This document shows positions 22,713 to 38,339 of a stretch of DNA of 64,000 bases, in pieces. Where the stretch lies: NCBI RefSeq assembly GCF_043641665.1, contig NC_092195.1, forward strand, positions 19,194,774 to 19,258,773, read 5' to 3'. Below the pieces are notes generated by a model, which searched no databases, was not told where the DNA came from, and worked only from the letters and a program-made list of their open reading frames with translations. The stretch is from Enoplosus armatus (taxonomy: Eukaryota > Chordata > Actinopteri > Centrarchiformes > Enoplosidae). Positions within the stretch are counted from its first letter, which is position 1. Every line of letters begins with the position of its first letter. Both the position numbers and the translations under genes were made by a program.

Positions 22713-22793
22713 TTTCACTTTCGTTCATAACCTCTGTGGCTCAGTTTTACCGAGTTATAAGTGACGTTGACGCTCAGCCTAAATTCCCATTGG
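22713..22793 (+). promoter_or_regulatory. Class I copy 3 proximal promoter: ISRE plus X2/Y-like boxes
   Basis: TTTCACTTTC at 22713-22722, TGACGTTGACGC at 22762-22773 and ATTGG at 22789-22793, with the spacing seen in copy 2. The core promoter looks identical in both genes; only the upstream poly-C tract differs. Both should therefore respond alike to interferon and NF-Y/CREB/RFX-type factors. Confidence 0.7.
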
Positions 22794-22941
22794 CCTCAGA
22801 TGGAGGTGATGTCAGATCCTCTTCTTGTCTTACCCTCATATCGCCGCCGATGCTCGAGCTGGAGACACGCTGTCCGTCTCTCCGCATCAACAGATATACA
22901 AGTCGTGAATCTATCGAAGGTCTTTGATTCAGCAGCTCACA

Positions 22942-25900
22942 ATGAAGCCCGGGACTCTCCTGGCTCTCCTGATAGGCCTACAGGGCGCGGCGGCAGGTGA
23001 GTTAGGACTGTGTTTTAAAGTCGGAGGTGGATTTTAAAAGAAAGAAAACAAAGAAATGCTTCGTGTCTTTATAGTCTGTAAATGTGGATTTATGATTCTT
23101 TTGTAGTTTGGTGATGTTTAGTTGCGGGACTTCACGCAGATTATAGACAAAAGAAAGTAACAAACTCATTATCTTCAAGTTGACGTCAGTAAATCGTGTC
23201 TGTTCGTGTCATTGATCCCTAATAGTTACTGTTAGAAGGAAAGCCTGGTCTAGTTGTGCAAATGGCTGATATGAAGTCTACTTGTCTTATTTGGGTCATT
23301 ATTTTAACTCGTTTTTATCATTTTAAGATCGATACGGTCTGATCGATGTTGACGCCAAACTGACGACGTAACTACGCAGCGCGAAAATATTTATTATTAC
23401 TTGTTTTTTTTCCATTCATTAGGCTTAATTAACATATTAACACAGTCCCGAAACACGTCACTACATTTCAATATGTTATAAAACACACACATCAATGACA
23501 ACCTGCTGAACATAGATATTAAGTTCATGTCGTCATATGATTTGATCTCTAGATATTTTCTTAAATCATTTAACATTTAAAAATATATTTCCATCCATTC
23601 CTCAGAGAATTACACAGTTTGCCTGCTGAAATACTGAAGTCCACCTCTGCTTTAAGGTTTCCATACTGGGTTTTGTTAACTGGGTGTAATTACATGACAC
23701 TGGTAGTTAATACATTTACTGTTTGTACAACAGCATGCTGTTTAGTAGAGACAGACCGATAAATCAGCCACAGATATATCTGCAGATATCAGTTTAATGC
23801 AGATAGATCAGCATCAGTGTATATGTTGGCCGATAAGTAAAGAAACTAGTTTGAGGTGATTTAGAAACAGTGTCTCCATGACAGAGTTTGTCCACCAGAG
23901 GGCGCTGACGGGTTTATTTTTAAACTGAAATGTCCTGCTCAGTGTGTATCGTGGTCACCACAAAACCCCCAAACATTGATATCATTATTGGTGTCAACAA
24001 TCCAGCATCGGCCTGGCGATACTGTTCAGCATCTTAACACAGAAACATGATCCACATGCACTCAGGCAGCAGAGGACAGCGGAGGACTCAGACATGAACC
24101 ATCATTTAATCGGCAAAACTCTCAGACGCCTGCAGAAAGTCAAATCTGTTGGTACTAAATGTAGAATAAACGTTCAGAATCAGGACTGAAAGCAAATAAA
24201 CATCAGTTCATGGTGGAGGGATGTTACAAAGGGCATTAGAGTTAATAAAACTTTGAATCCACTAATAACTGATACTAATAGAAACTGTGCAGAATGACGA
24301 CATGAGAGATACAAATATCACTAAAGAGAACTTTCTTAAATATAGAAATGTGTCCGTTAACGTTCATCTGGGATTGTCATAAAATACAGAAGATTTGATT
24401 GTCTAAGAGTTAAACTTCAATATAATTCTGCAGTTTACATAAATCAAGATGTATGAAAGATTTATCTTCAGGAAACTCACAGAGTTCAAATTCATAATTC
24501 AAAACCTGTGAAGAAGAAACACAAGCTGTAGTATAGTATAAAATAGAGACCATAAGTGCGGTTATATAATCAAATAAAACAGGTTGAACATATAGAATAA
24601 AGTTAGAATCACATGCAGCGTATATATTTTGGTCAGAGGTTTGTGATTTCAGATTTCAAACTGATACGATAATGAGGAGTGAAAGCTGCTAATGAAGCTT
24701 CCTGAAAAAATAAATGACTCCACTAACTGGGAGCTGAACTGGAGTTTCACTTCCCATTGAGACGTCCAGCACTAGAAAAACAAATGGCGCCTGTTTTTAC
24801 AAACTGCTTTCCATCAATGAAAGCCAGGTACACAACTGCATGACCTGAATATTTGACTCGTTTGATATTTTAATTCAGAATAAAAACATTTTTCAAGAGA
24901 AAATCGTCAGAAACAGTGAAGAGTTTGTGGAGCAAACTGTTTGTCTGTAAATGTATTTATTGAGTGCACAACAGAGATTATTAGGATGTCTTGAATGTAC
25001 TTTCTTAGTTCTTTTTGAGTCCGAGTGCAGGAAAACAAAAGTGTTGAGTGATTTATAAAACTGTGATATAAAAACTGAAATGACGACATGAACTTTTTCT
25101 TACAGTGACTCACTCTCTGAAGTATTTCTACACTGCGTCTTCTGGAGTCCCAAACTTCCCAGAGTTTGTGACTGTTGGGTTGGTTGATGAAGCTCAGATA
25201 AGTCACTATGACAGTAACACCAGGAGAGCAGAACCCAAACAGGACTGGATGAGCAGAGTCACAGCAGAGAGAGCTGACTACTGGGAGAGGGAGACTGGGA
25301 ACTTTGTGGGTTCCCAGCAGGTCTTCAAAGGCAACATTGAAATTGCAAAGCAGCGTTTCAACCAAACTGGAGGTTTGTTTACGTTTCACTTTCTTCTGAT
25401 AAAATGTTGTTTATATTTCCATCCTGTATTTTAGTAAACAGACGTTACCACACACACACACACACACACACCTTCTTCATCTGTCAGGAGTGTTTTATTC
25501 ACGTACATTAAAGTGTTTGTCGGAGGCTTTTCTCGGCTGAAACACACAGTCGGACTCAACAGAAACCTTACTGAGACTGAGACGACTGGATGCTGCTGTA
25601 CTGCACTGATGCAGAGTGTCTGTCCATCCCATGATAACCAGCAGAGATGATTAACGCTTTGTCTCCACTAGATTAGATCAGAATAACTGTGGTGAACTGC
25701 CCACAGTGAGTTGGTCCGTAATAACTCTCCTGTAGGAGCCTGTTTATCACAAGACTTTTCCAACACACAGCTGATAGAGGAACATTACCGCCTGGTTTCT
25801 TAAACTACGGAGCGGGCCTGTAAACGGGACGCAGGCTGCTTCTGCTGGGTCCCCATATGAGAGGAGGAGCGGTATGTTTTAATGACGCTGGCCGACAGGA

Positions 25901-28900
25901 CGACACGGTCAATGTCTCGTTCAGATCGGAGGCTCAAAACGTTTCACAGCACGACTCTACTGATGCGCAGTGCGTCCATCCCATAATATATTTACAGTAG
26001 AAGTACACATTAGATTAGATTGACTTTACTTGACCACAGTGTGTCTCTGCCATAATACACATATATAGTGCTGAAACAGTTAGTCAATTAATTGATTGGT
26101 TGAGCAATAGAAAGTTGATTGACAACTATTTAGATAATGAGATATTTTATTTTTCTATTTATTTTAAATTATATTTTATATTAATATAAATTAAATCCAG
26201 TTCAGCGTCGGTCGGACGGAAGAAGCCGTTTGAAGATTTCACCTCGGCCTCTGGGAACCTGTGATGGACATTTTTCACCTTTTTCTCGACGCTTTACAGA
26301 GTAAACGATTTATTGATTAACTGAAAAATAGTAATTACAATAATCAATAATGACAATAATAATTAGATTGAGCCCTAAATATGTAGTAGAATACAGATTA
26401 GATTATATCAACTCTACTGTACTGATACACAGTGTGTCCATCCCATAATATATATATGAAGTACAGATTAGATTAGATTAACTCTACTTGACCACAGTGT
26501 GAGTCTGCCGTAATAAACATATATAGTGCTGAAACAATCAGTCGATCTATTGATTAGTTGATCAACTGAAAATTAATTGACAACAATTCTGATAGTCAGA
26601 TAATCATTGAAGTCTTTAATTAATCAGAAAACATTTTCTGCTTCCAGTTTCTCAAATATGAGAGTTTGCTGCGTTTCTCTGTTTTATATTATTATGAATT
26701 AAATCCTGTTCAGTGTCGGTCGGACAAAAGCAGCCGTCACCTCGGCCTCTGGGAACTTGTGATGGACGTTTTAAAATAAGTAAACGGCTAATTGATTAAT
26801 CGAAGAATAATTGATAATGAAAAGAAGCATCAGTTTCGGCCCTAAATCTATAGCAGAACTACAGATTAGAGTAGATGAACTCTGCTGTACTGACCACAGT
26901 GTGTTGGTCCATCCCAGCAGGCAGCAGCGAGCCGACATCTGCAGGTGGAAACAGCCGCCGGTTGTATTGAATGATTGATGGATGGACCAATCAGGACACA
27001 CGGACTGCCTCCCAGTCTCCATAATGGTCCCGATGGTCTCTGCCTTATTCTGACCAGTTGTAGTAACACGCTGCTGAACAGGACGCACTGTCCCGGCTGA
27101 GCAGGTGGAGTCTAGTGACTAATCCTGGACTGAAACTCTCCTCCAGTGGAAGCTTCTAGAGCAGCCTCAGGACAGTCTAGTCTGTAGTCTCTCACAGGAA
27201 GAGGATGTTGTTGGACTGATCCGCTGGCTGCAGGCTCTCAGTGGGTGTGATGTTCAGTCCAGGATCAGGTTTAATCTGTGTCTGCCAGTCAGGACTCCAC
27301 CTCAGTGTGTGTGTCTGTCCCTGCAGCTCACATGAAGCCACACCACCTTCAACAGTGGAGATAAACTGTTGGTCTCAGTGGAGGCAGTGTGTCTCTGTGG
27401 TAAAACAGAGGACAGGGACTGTGTTAGGATCTCACTCTGTTTCCCAGCAGCCTCTCTGTCTCTCTCTCTCTGAGCCGTCCACACTGTCCAGATGATGATT
27501 GGCTGCGAGCGGCCTCCGTCGGGCCAATGGCAGCAGGAGGTGTAGCTCCTCTGTTGTGGTGTCTGTGGATCAGTGTGTCTCTGTGGTAAAGATGTGATAT
27601 CAGCTGATAACAGATGACTGGGCTGTGATCTCACTCTGGTTTACTGAAGTCTCTGTCTCTGTCTCTCTCTCAGGTGTCCACATTTACCAGAACATGTACG
27701 GCTGCGAGTGGGACGATGAGACTAATGAGATCAATGGTTTTTACCAGTTTGGTTATGATGGAGAAGATTTCATAGCATTTGACCTGAAGACGCAGACATG
27801 GATCGCTCCAAAGCGACAGGCTGAAATCACCAAACGCAAGTGGGATAATGACAAACTTTTTAACGCACAGAAAAAGAACTACCTCACCCAGATTTGCATT
27901 GAGTGGCTGAAGAAGTATGTGGACTTTGGGAAGAGCTCTCTGCAGAGAACAGGTAGAATCACATGACCTGATGTAGTTTAAAGGACACAACAATGTTAAT
28001 GTGCCTTCTTTGTTTCTAACCAACAGTAACATTACAATAAATATGAACCAACAAACAGAGACACACTTTGTTTACACACATTTCTCTCTCTCTCTCATGT
28101 TTTCTCCCACCTCTCTTCATCTCTCTGCCTCCCTCTCATTTCACCCTCACTCTCTCCCTCACATTTATCACCACTCTTTCCCTCCATCTTCTCTCTTTCT
28201 CTCTGCCGTGTTTCTGTCTTAGTTTCTCTCTCTGTCTCTTACTCTGTCTTTCTCACACTCACTGTCCTCCTCCCCCCTGTCTAATCTACCCCCCCCACCT
28301 CTCTTCATCTGTCTTTTTTCCCGCTCTGTCCCTCCCTTCTTCTCTCAGTTACACTTCAATGTGGTTTATTTGCATTGCATACATTTATAAAGTGTGTGTG
28401 TGTTACTAAGGCGTTTAAAATACATTACATTAAACAGGAATGATAATATTAATATACCGTAAATCATAATAAAGAACCAAAAACTGTGTCTCTCTTTACT
28501 CTCCAGAGCTTCCCTCAGTGTCTCTCCTCCAGAAGACTCCCTCCTCTCCAGTCAGCTGCCACGCTACAGGTTTCCACCCTAAAGGAGCCTCACTGTTCTG
28601 GAGGAAAGATGGAGAGGAGCTCCATGAGGACGTGGACCACGGAGAGATCCTCCACAACAACGACGGAACCTTCCAGATGAGCGTTGACCTGAAACTTTCA
28701 TCAGTCACACCTGAAGACTGGAGGAGGTACGACTGTGTGTTTCAGCTCTCTGGTGTAGAGGACGACATCGTCACCGGACTGGACAAAGCAGCGATCAGGA
28801 CCAACTGGGGAAAGACTGGAATCAGAAGTAATGAAGGTGAGAAACACACATTCATTTTACTGTAACAGTCCTGCAGTTCATGTGTTTTTATGTGTGTTAA

Positions 28901-30389
28901 AAGTTTTGTTTCCTCATATGGTTTTGTTGTCAGTTTTTTATATATAATTTTAATGTTAGATCAGTATTAAACCAATGCACCTCTGGACCCTGACGAGGGA
29001 ATCAGCAAATCCCTAAAAAGTTATTTTTCTTAACTTAAAGTCAGAGTTTTAAAGTGCTTTAAAGGAATTATTGTTGTTCACTGCGATTTTTATTAGCTGT
29101 CGACTGTTTCCTTAGCTTTGATTAATACAGAAAAAATGTCAATAATTAACATAAAAACACAACTTTATTGTTATTTACGGGTTTTGTTTGGTTTCACGTT
29201 ATATTTAGAAATACGCAGTTTTTATCACAATGTCAATTTAAAAAACCATATTACAAAGTGTGAGAGCTTTTTTTTCAGCCCTTGTGTGACCATTTTAATG
29301 TGTAACCACAGTTCAGAGGTTACAGGCTCTGTATTGACTTAACTACTGGTCAGTTTTAGAAGACGAGATGGAATTATTTAATAACTGGACCAACGTTTGT
29401 ATCGATCAGTAAATCAGTCAGAATAAAGTTTATTGGCCACGTATGCTGACAGTCAAGAAGGAATTTGAATATGATTGTCAGCAGCTCTCATTGTGCCAAA
29501 GACCAACATGTGGGACAGAAAGCAACGGAGACATGCAGCTAAACAAAGACAACAAAGCTAGACGAGGATAAACAAGCACAGATACAGTAATTATGTACAG
29601 ACAAGTAGGGATAAAACCTGAAATGAACAACAACAGCAGGACAAACAAACATATAGTGTCTGTATACAGGATGGAGGTCTGGTTGGCAAATGGAGGTTCT
29701 TCTCCTCTGACCTGCTTCATCTGTACAGGTTGTGACTGTGTTTTGTTGTTTTCTGCTCAACAGAGACGGAGAGCGCTGACCCGACCGTCCCCATCATTGT
29801 TGCAGTGGTTGTTCTTGCGCTCGTCCTCGTCGCTGCCATTGGATTCGCCATTTATAAAAAGAAGAACGGTGAGAGACAAAAACAGAAACGCTGCGTTTCT
29901 GGTTTTTGATGTTTTGTCCAGATTGCACAAAAAAAAAAAAATTCCCAGCACACCGAAATCTGTTTGAACCAACAGTGAGCGCTGTAAGGTTTCCACAGAG
30001 AGGTGACAGGAAAAGAAATAATGAAAGATCTAAACAAAAGGTTGAAGGGATTTATTTATCAGTCTGAGTGAGTAGAAGAGGGGATCATCACTGGAAAGAA
30101 GCTCTGCTATTTTCTACTGTAACAACAGAAATAATTTGTCTTTTCTTCTTATTTCAGCCAAGCGCCCTCCATCTCGTGAGTAAAACTTTTCTTCTGTTTT
30201 CTCTGACCTGACCTGATCAAAAATGTTTTCTGGATTTCCTGCTGAAGAACTTTTTCAGGGCTTTTTCCTGCATTGTTAGCTGTTTGTAAAACACAGTGTT
30301 GGATCAGAGCAGGATGTGGCTAACAGTGTGTTTCTGACCTTACAGCTGTCTCCGACCCGACTGTGGAGCAACAAATGCTTCCCAGTTAA
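22942..30389 (+). CDS. MHC class I alpha chain, copy 3 (complete)
   Basis: Complete class I heavy chain of 365 residues. Exons: signal 22942-22996, alpha1 25106-25372, alpha2 27674-27952, alpha3 28507-28836, transmembrane 29764-29868, cytoplasmic 30158-30175 and 30346-30389. Phases are 1 throughout, as usual for class I genes. Anchors Y7, Y59, R84, T143, K146, W147, Y159 and Y171 are all present, as are the N86-Q-T sequon and the alpha2 and alpha3 disulfides, so it should be a classical peptide presenter. It is the only copy with the strong exon 4 donor (GAAG-GTGAGA), which joins in frame to the transmembrane exon to read [10 protein letters not shown]. The short tail [13 protein letters not shown] carries Ser and acidic residues but no dileucine. 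Of the three, this copy is the best candidate for a fully normal membrane molecule. Confidence 0.96.
26005..26845. repeat. Two tandem repeat modules in class I copy 3 intron 2
   Basis: Paralogous to 12320-13160, with the same two modules and only scattered substitutions. Confidence 0.65.
29414..29684 (-). repeat. Interspersed repeat, possible LINE 3' end (copy 3 intron 4)
   Basis: Paralogous copy of the block at 1740-2010, nearly identical to it, in intron 4 of class I copy 3. Confidence 0.5.
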
Positions 30390-31930
30390 ACTGCCTGAGG
30401 GACAAACACACCACCCTGCACACAGTGAGTTGTCTCATATGGGACATGAATTTCACACCTGTTGTTAAACAAAGCTGCTTGAAACTATGTGCAAAACAAC
30501 CTTCTGAGACTTCTTTTTTATCCACTCTGAAACTTCTGTGACACATCGTAGTAAATCTTTGACTTTCAGTTGATTTTCCACAACAAACTGTTTTTATATG
30601 AAATTCAATTTGATATTTTAAGAGAAAGATGCTTTCAGAAACCTTCAGCAGGTCAGATAAAGTGTCATATTAAAAACTCGATTCATGAAAATGGTGTTGA
30701 ACCAAATTAAAAGAAAGGATTGTGCTTCAAAAGCATAGAAGGTAAATACTTGGTTTAGGAAAGGTTAACACTTAAATGAGTGAATCATGAATATTTTAGG
30801 TCTAAATTATACTGTAAATATGTGACTTTGTGGGATTGAACTCTACAAACATTCATGGTGTTTTCTTTTTGTCTGTTTAGGTTTATGGATCGATTTTATC
30901 TGGAACAAGGAGCAGTGCCACCACATCCTCCTCCGTAAACTGGGAATTCATCAGTTAGTCATCATCATAGCATAGACTGACAGAACCAGGGTCAGGGATC
31001 TAGTAATAAATGCTTATTGATTGGAATACAAAGAAAACAAATCAGAAAAATGAGTTAACAAATATTTTACAAACATCATCAAACAAATGTTGACGTTAAA
31101 TTATTTTCATCGTTTAGTTTCGGACAATAAAAGTGGAATTTCCTCTGATAAAGTGTTTGTTATGAAAGATTTGTGTGTTTATTTAGTTTAGTTCAGTTTA
31201 ATACTTCTGGTTTTGGGGCTTTCTGAAAATAAAGTAAAATCAACTAGGATTGTAAATATACATATATTGACACACACACATCCACATCCATGGGTGGTTG
31301 AAATTTGAAATTTTGAAATTATTATATAAACAATGACAGGTTGTATCAAGGTTGCCCACCCCTATACACACACACGCAAACTATAAGCATCAGTACAAAA
31401 CGTATTTAGCAGTTGTGTAAATAGTTTGCTTGTATGTTTCTTTAAAAGTGACTTTCATGATTTAAAGGTTTTGTTGATTCCCACCAGTCCTTAGCAAATG
31501 ATAATTAATGTATTTTGAGTTTTTTTCTGAATTAATCAAGAGTATGTTGTTTGTTGTTTCATAATATCTATCGACCAGTTTTGAAATGATTGTTTTAATT
31601 TTAGCTTTGATTGTAAAACTATTGTGGGATGTTATGTATAAGAGGTTTTTTTTGAATTGATTGATCTGTCTTGAAACATTATTATATTTTAGCTTTGGCG
31701 TTGATTCTAAAAAGGTTATGGGATTAGATTTTTAAACATAAAGAATTTGAACGGCATACTCAAAATCACTGCTCGTGTTTGGGAACGTAGATAAATTTCA
31801 GATGCAGCTGTTCTGCTATTTAATCCCTCTGTACTGTTGTTTTGCTTTTCAATAAAGTTCCAAATTCCAAGTTTCTGTCTTTTTTTTCTTTTCTGTGACC
31901 GTAGCTACAGTTGTATGAATATTGAGTATT
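30390..31930 (+). other. 3' untranslated and flanking region of class I copy 3
   Basis: Matches copies 1 and 2 closely to about 31160: donor after 30424, acceptor before 30881. A deletion of about 100 bases follows, and close identity ends near 31291. From 31418 to about 31930 only a diverged relative of the copy 1 flank (4190-4590) remains, including a polyA signal AATAAA at 31851-31856. No other gene is seen. Confidence 0.6.
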
Positions 31931-33664
31931 CACTATTGCCACAGAGACTAAATGAACCTGTAGATGTTAAACTTAAGAGCAGGAAGAACAATCATTTTGG
32001 CAGACCTGCGATCCCTTACAGATAACTGAAGGAGGAATATGACAAAATGATTTAGCTTGTTTGAGACCTTTTTAGTGAAATATTTCAGCATTCTTTCTTT
32101 AAATGGTTTGCTGCTGTCTCGGATAAGAACAGTCTTAAACACAAAACTCTAAAATTGTATTTATCATATATCACTAACAAAGAACAGGGAAAAAATAATA
32201 CTGTTTAAAACTACTGTATCATGATTTGTCCTATTTCTCATTGTGTGTGTATATATATTTTATTTCTTTCAATGATTTATCAGTGAAGACTCAGCTCTTC
32301 TTCACGCTGCACATATCCAGACTCAGTGTGGTGCTTCGGTTTTCCCCTAAAAAAACCTGTTGCACTGAAATCTGCCTGGCAGCAGATGACATCTGTCAAG
32401 AAAGTCTCCAGTTCTGTGGCCAAAGAAACTTTATTTTTCTAACTAGAAGTAATGTGCTGCAGGTTATACCTACAGAACAAAATACCTCAAAGAGATACTA
32501 CTGAGTGTCATGTGGCGAGAATATAACTGTCATAACATTTTGAGTACATTTTTAAGTCAAGTTGGGGGGGAATAAATCCTTTGGTTTTTAACGTAGTTTT
32601 TAAAGTGGTATATTTAGCTGCTAGCCTGCTGTGAGCTTCACAGGTTAGAAGACAAACAGATCCTCACAGACCTGTAAAGATTAAGTTGATTGACCTGCTT
32701 TTTTTATGAAGATCAAAAACGCAATGGGCAAAACCTATGTGGCCGAGTTCTGCCTGGAAACACATGACATCACAGCTGCTGCCACATTTAAATTCTGTGA
32801 CAGTTTTCTTTATTTTAGTTATTTAGTTAACTATATATAGTTTCATGTTGCATTTTAAACTGTACATTATATAATAAACCATACATACAAATATAGTAAT
32901 ATAGTGAGATACTGGAACAAGTGGAAGTGACGCTTTAGAAATCTGACCTAACAGGTTTAAGGCTGATCTTTGCCAGATTCAAGCTCCGGAAAGGTTTGGT
33001 GCGTCCTGTATGTTACTAGTCACGTTTCGGCAGACGCCCAGCAATAATAAAACCAACTTCCAACCAACATGTTGAATGACAGTAAACAAATATGTTTTAC
33101 ACACGTCAACATATTCTTACTAGTGGCTAAAAATGCCTTTCTTTGTTTCAAAAAGTTAAATCTAATTCTCCTCATTTTCAGTGACATACTGCCTCACTCT
33201 AACGCATTTTGTACCTGACTCTTTATATCATAAAGCAACATAATGTACCAGTTAATCATTACAGGACAAAGCAGTGAGTTGAACAACAGTCTTTATTTTG
33301 AGCTGTGTGTTGTAATGGTGAGATTATTTTAACAGGATGTCTGGTTAGCACGTAAGCATGGAGAGCTTTCAACATGTACAGTACCAACATCACAGAATAT
33401 AAAGAACGATAACCAAACAATGACAATAAGATAGATCCTGCAAAGTTTTGGTTCATATGTAGGAAAGAAATGGTTCTACGTAGCATTTGATTGATCCAGA
33501 ATCAGCAATAGACCACACATTTCCTTACACACTCAGTGAGACAAAGTTGGGTCATTTATTTTCAAAATCAGATGTCTACTTCCAATATGTTTTTGAGAAA
33601 ATATGTTGAAATAATTGACAAAAAAAGGGACACAGAGTGATTGATCTGAGTTTAGGGGTCAAAC
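31931..33664. other. Intergenic region between class I copy 3 and psmb8, no gene recognised
   Basis: AT-rich unique sequence. The end nearest psmb8 holds its minus-strand 3'UTR; TTTATT at 33555-33560 (AATAAA on the minus strand) lies about 105 bases past the psmb8 stop and is a likely polyA signal. Open frames here are short and show no recognisable domain. Confidence 0.6.
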
Positions 33665-37448
<3,784 letters not shown>

Positions 37449-38339
37449 CGTGTGCTTCAGTGGATAAACTATATTCTGATTATATTCTACAGTTGAGGTG
37501 TTCTGTTTTCCAAAATGACGATGGCGATTGACAACGCGTCAGGGATAATTTCCTTGTACGTGACAAAGAATTCGAAAGTGAAAGGGTTTAAAAACTGTTT
37601 TATGTGGTCCTGTCCTCAGAATAACGTGCAAACTGAGCCAGCAGCACAAACCCGATGAGGAACTATTAATACATACATTTGGCCAGTCCTGGCTGTTTTT
37701 TGTAGATCACAAAGTTCATTGATTAAAAAATAAAAAACCCAAGAATCCCTTAAAAAAAACTTCCGAGATATTCAGCTTGAATAATAAAAAAAAAAAGACC
37801 GCATAAACCAATAAGAGAGGACTATATTTTTCTCGTCATCAGTCTCTAAGCGGAAATGCAACATTCAGGTTTCTGGAAGCCAGCAGAGGTCAATGACATT
37901 ATTAATGCCTGTTTGCATATTTCAAACATTTTAAATAAGACATATAAATGAACATAACATGCAGCAGCCTATAAGCTCTTCTTTTTATTGGTGCTGTTTG
38001 GGGATTAAAATATTACAGTGAGTCTGTAAATATTTACACAACTTGAACAGAAATTAGGCAACAAGGGTCAAACCAAATTTTATTGAATTAGTTTTTATTA
38101 ATATTCCATATTGTAAAAACATGTTACAGTCATCTCAGTATGGCCTAGTAGCAGTCTTCCTTCTTACTGTGGTACAGTTTCTGAACAATTCCACATCACA
38201 GTGAAGCATAGCGGCAGAGTAGAAACCATAATGAAAGCTTTAATAAAACGTTTCACTACTTATATTTAAAATCTAATGAAATTAAAGACGATTACTGCTC
38301 AATGTTGTGGTGTTATGTGGTGTGATTGTGCGTCGTGGC
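37449..38339. other. psmb8 upstream region and psmb13 downstream region
   Basis: Psmb8 and psmb13 are both on the minus strand, so this stretch holds the psmb8 promoter (right of 37448) and the psmb13 3'UTR (left of 38340). TTTATT at 38078-38083 could be the minus-strand polyA signal of psmb13. Apart from the ISRE at 37574 nothing else is recognised. Confidence 0.6.
37574..37583 (-). promoter_or_regulatory. ISRE-like element upstream of psmb8
   Basis: GAAAGTGAAA reads on the + strand, inside TTCGAAAGTGAAAGGG. It is a perfect GAAANNGAAA core, 126-135 bases upstream of the psmb8 start codon. This fits interferon induction of LMP7. Confidence 0.7.

Larger units (their letters stand above)
1..31160 (+). 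repeat. Tandem segmental duplication carrying three MHC class I genes
   Basis: Positions 1-9240 reappear nearly base for base from about 13906 to 22930, and 9241-17500 reappears from about 22928 to 31160. The offset is about 13.9 kb for copy 1 to copy 2 and about 13.7 kb for copy 2 to copy 3. Homology covers exons, introns and spacers, so the unit is gene plus flank rather than gene only. Differences are mostly small indels in simple repeats, a few longer indels, and clustered substitutions in the alpha1 and alpha2 exons. Copies 1 and 2 share the full downstream spacer; copy 3 loses close similarity after about 31160. Identity was judged by eye. Confidence 0.95.

Noticed and set aside
1..31160. 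Possible assembly artefact producing three class I copies
   Set aside because: The copies differ by many clustered coding substitutions, independent intron deletions, minisatellite counts and distinct 3' flanks, so they are unlikely to be one locus assembled several times. Haplotype mis-joining cannot be fully excluded without reads.
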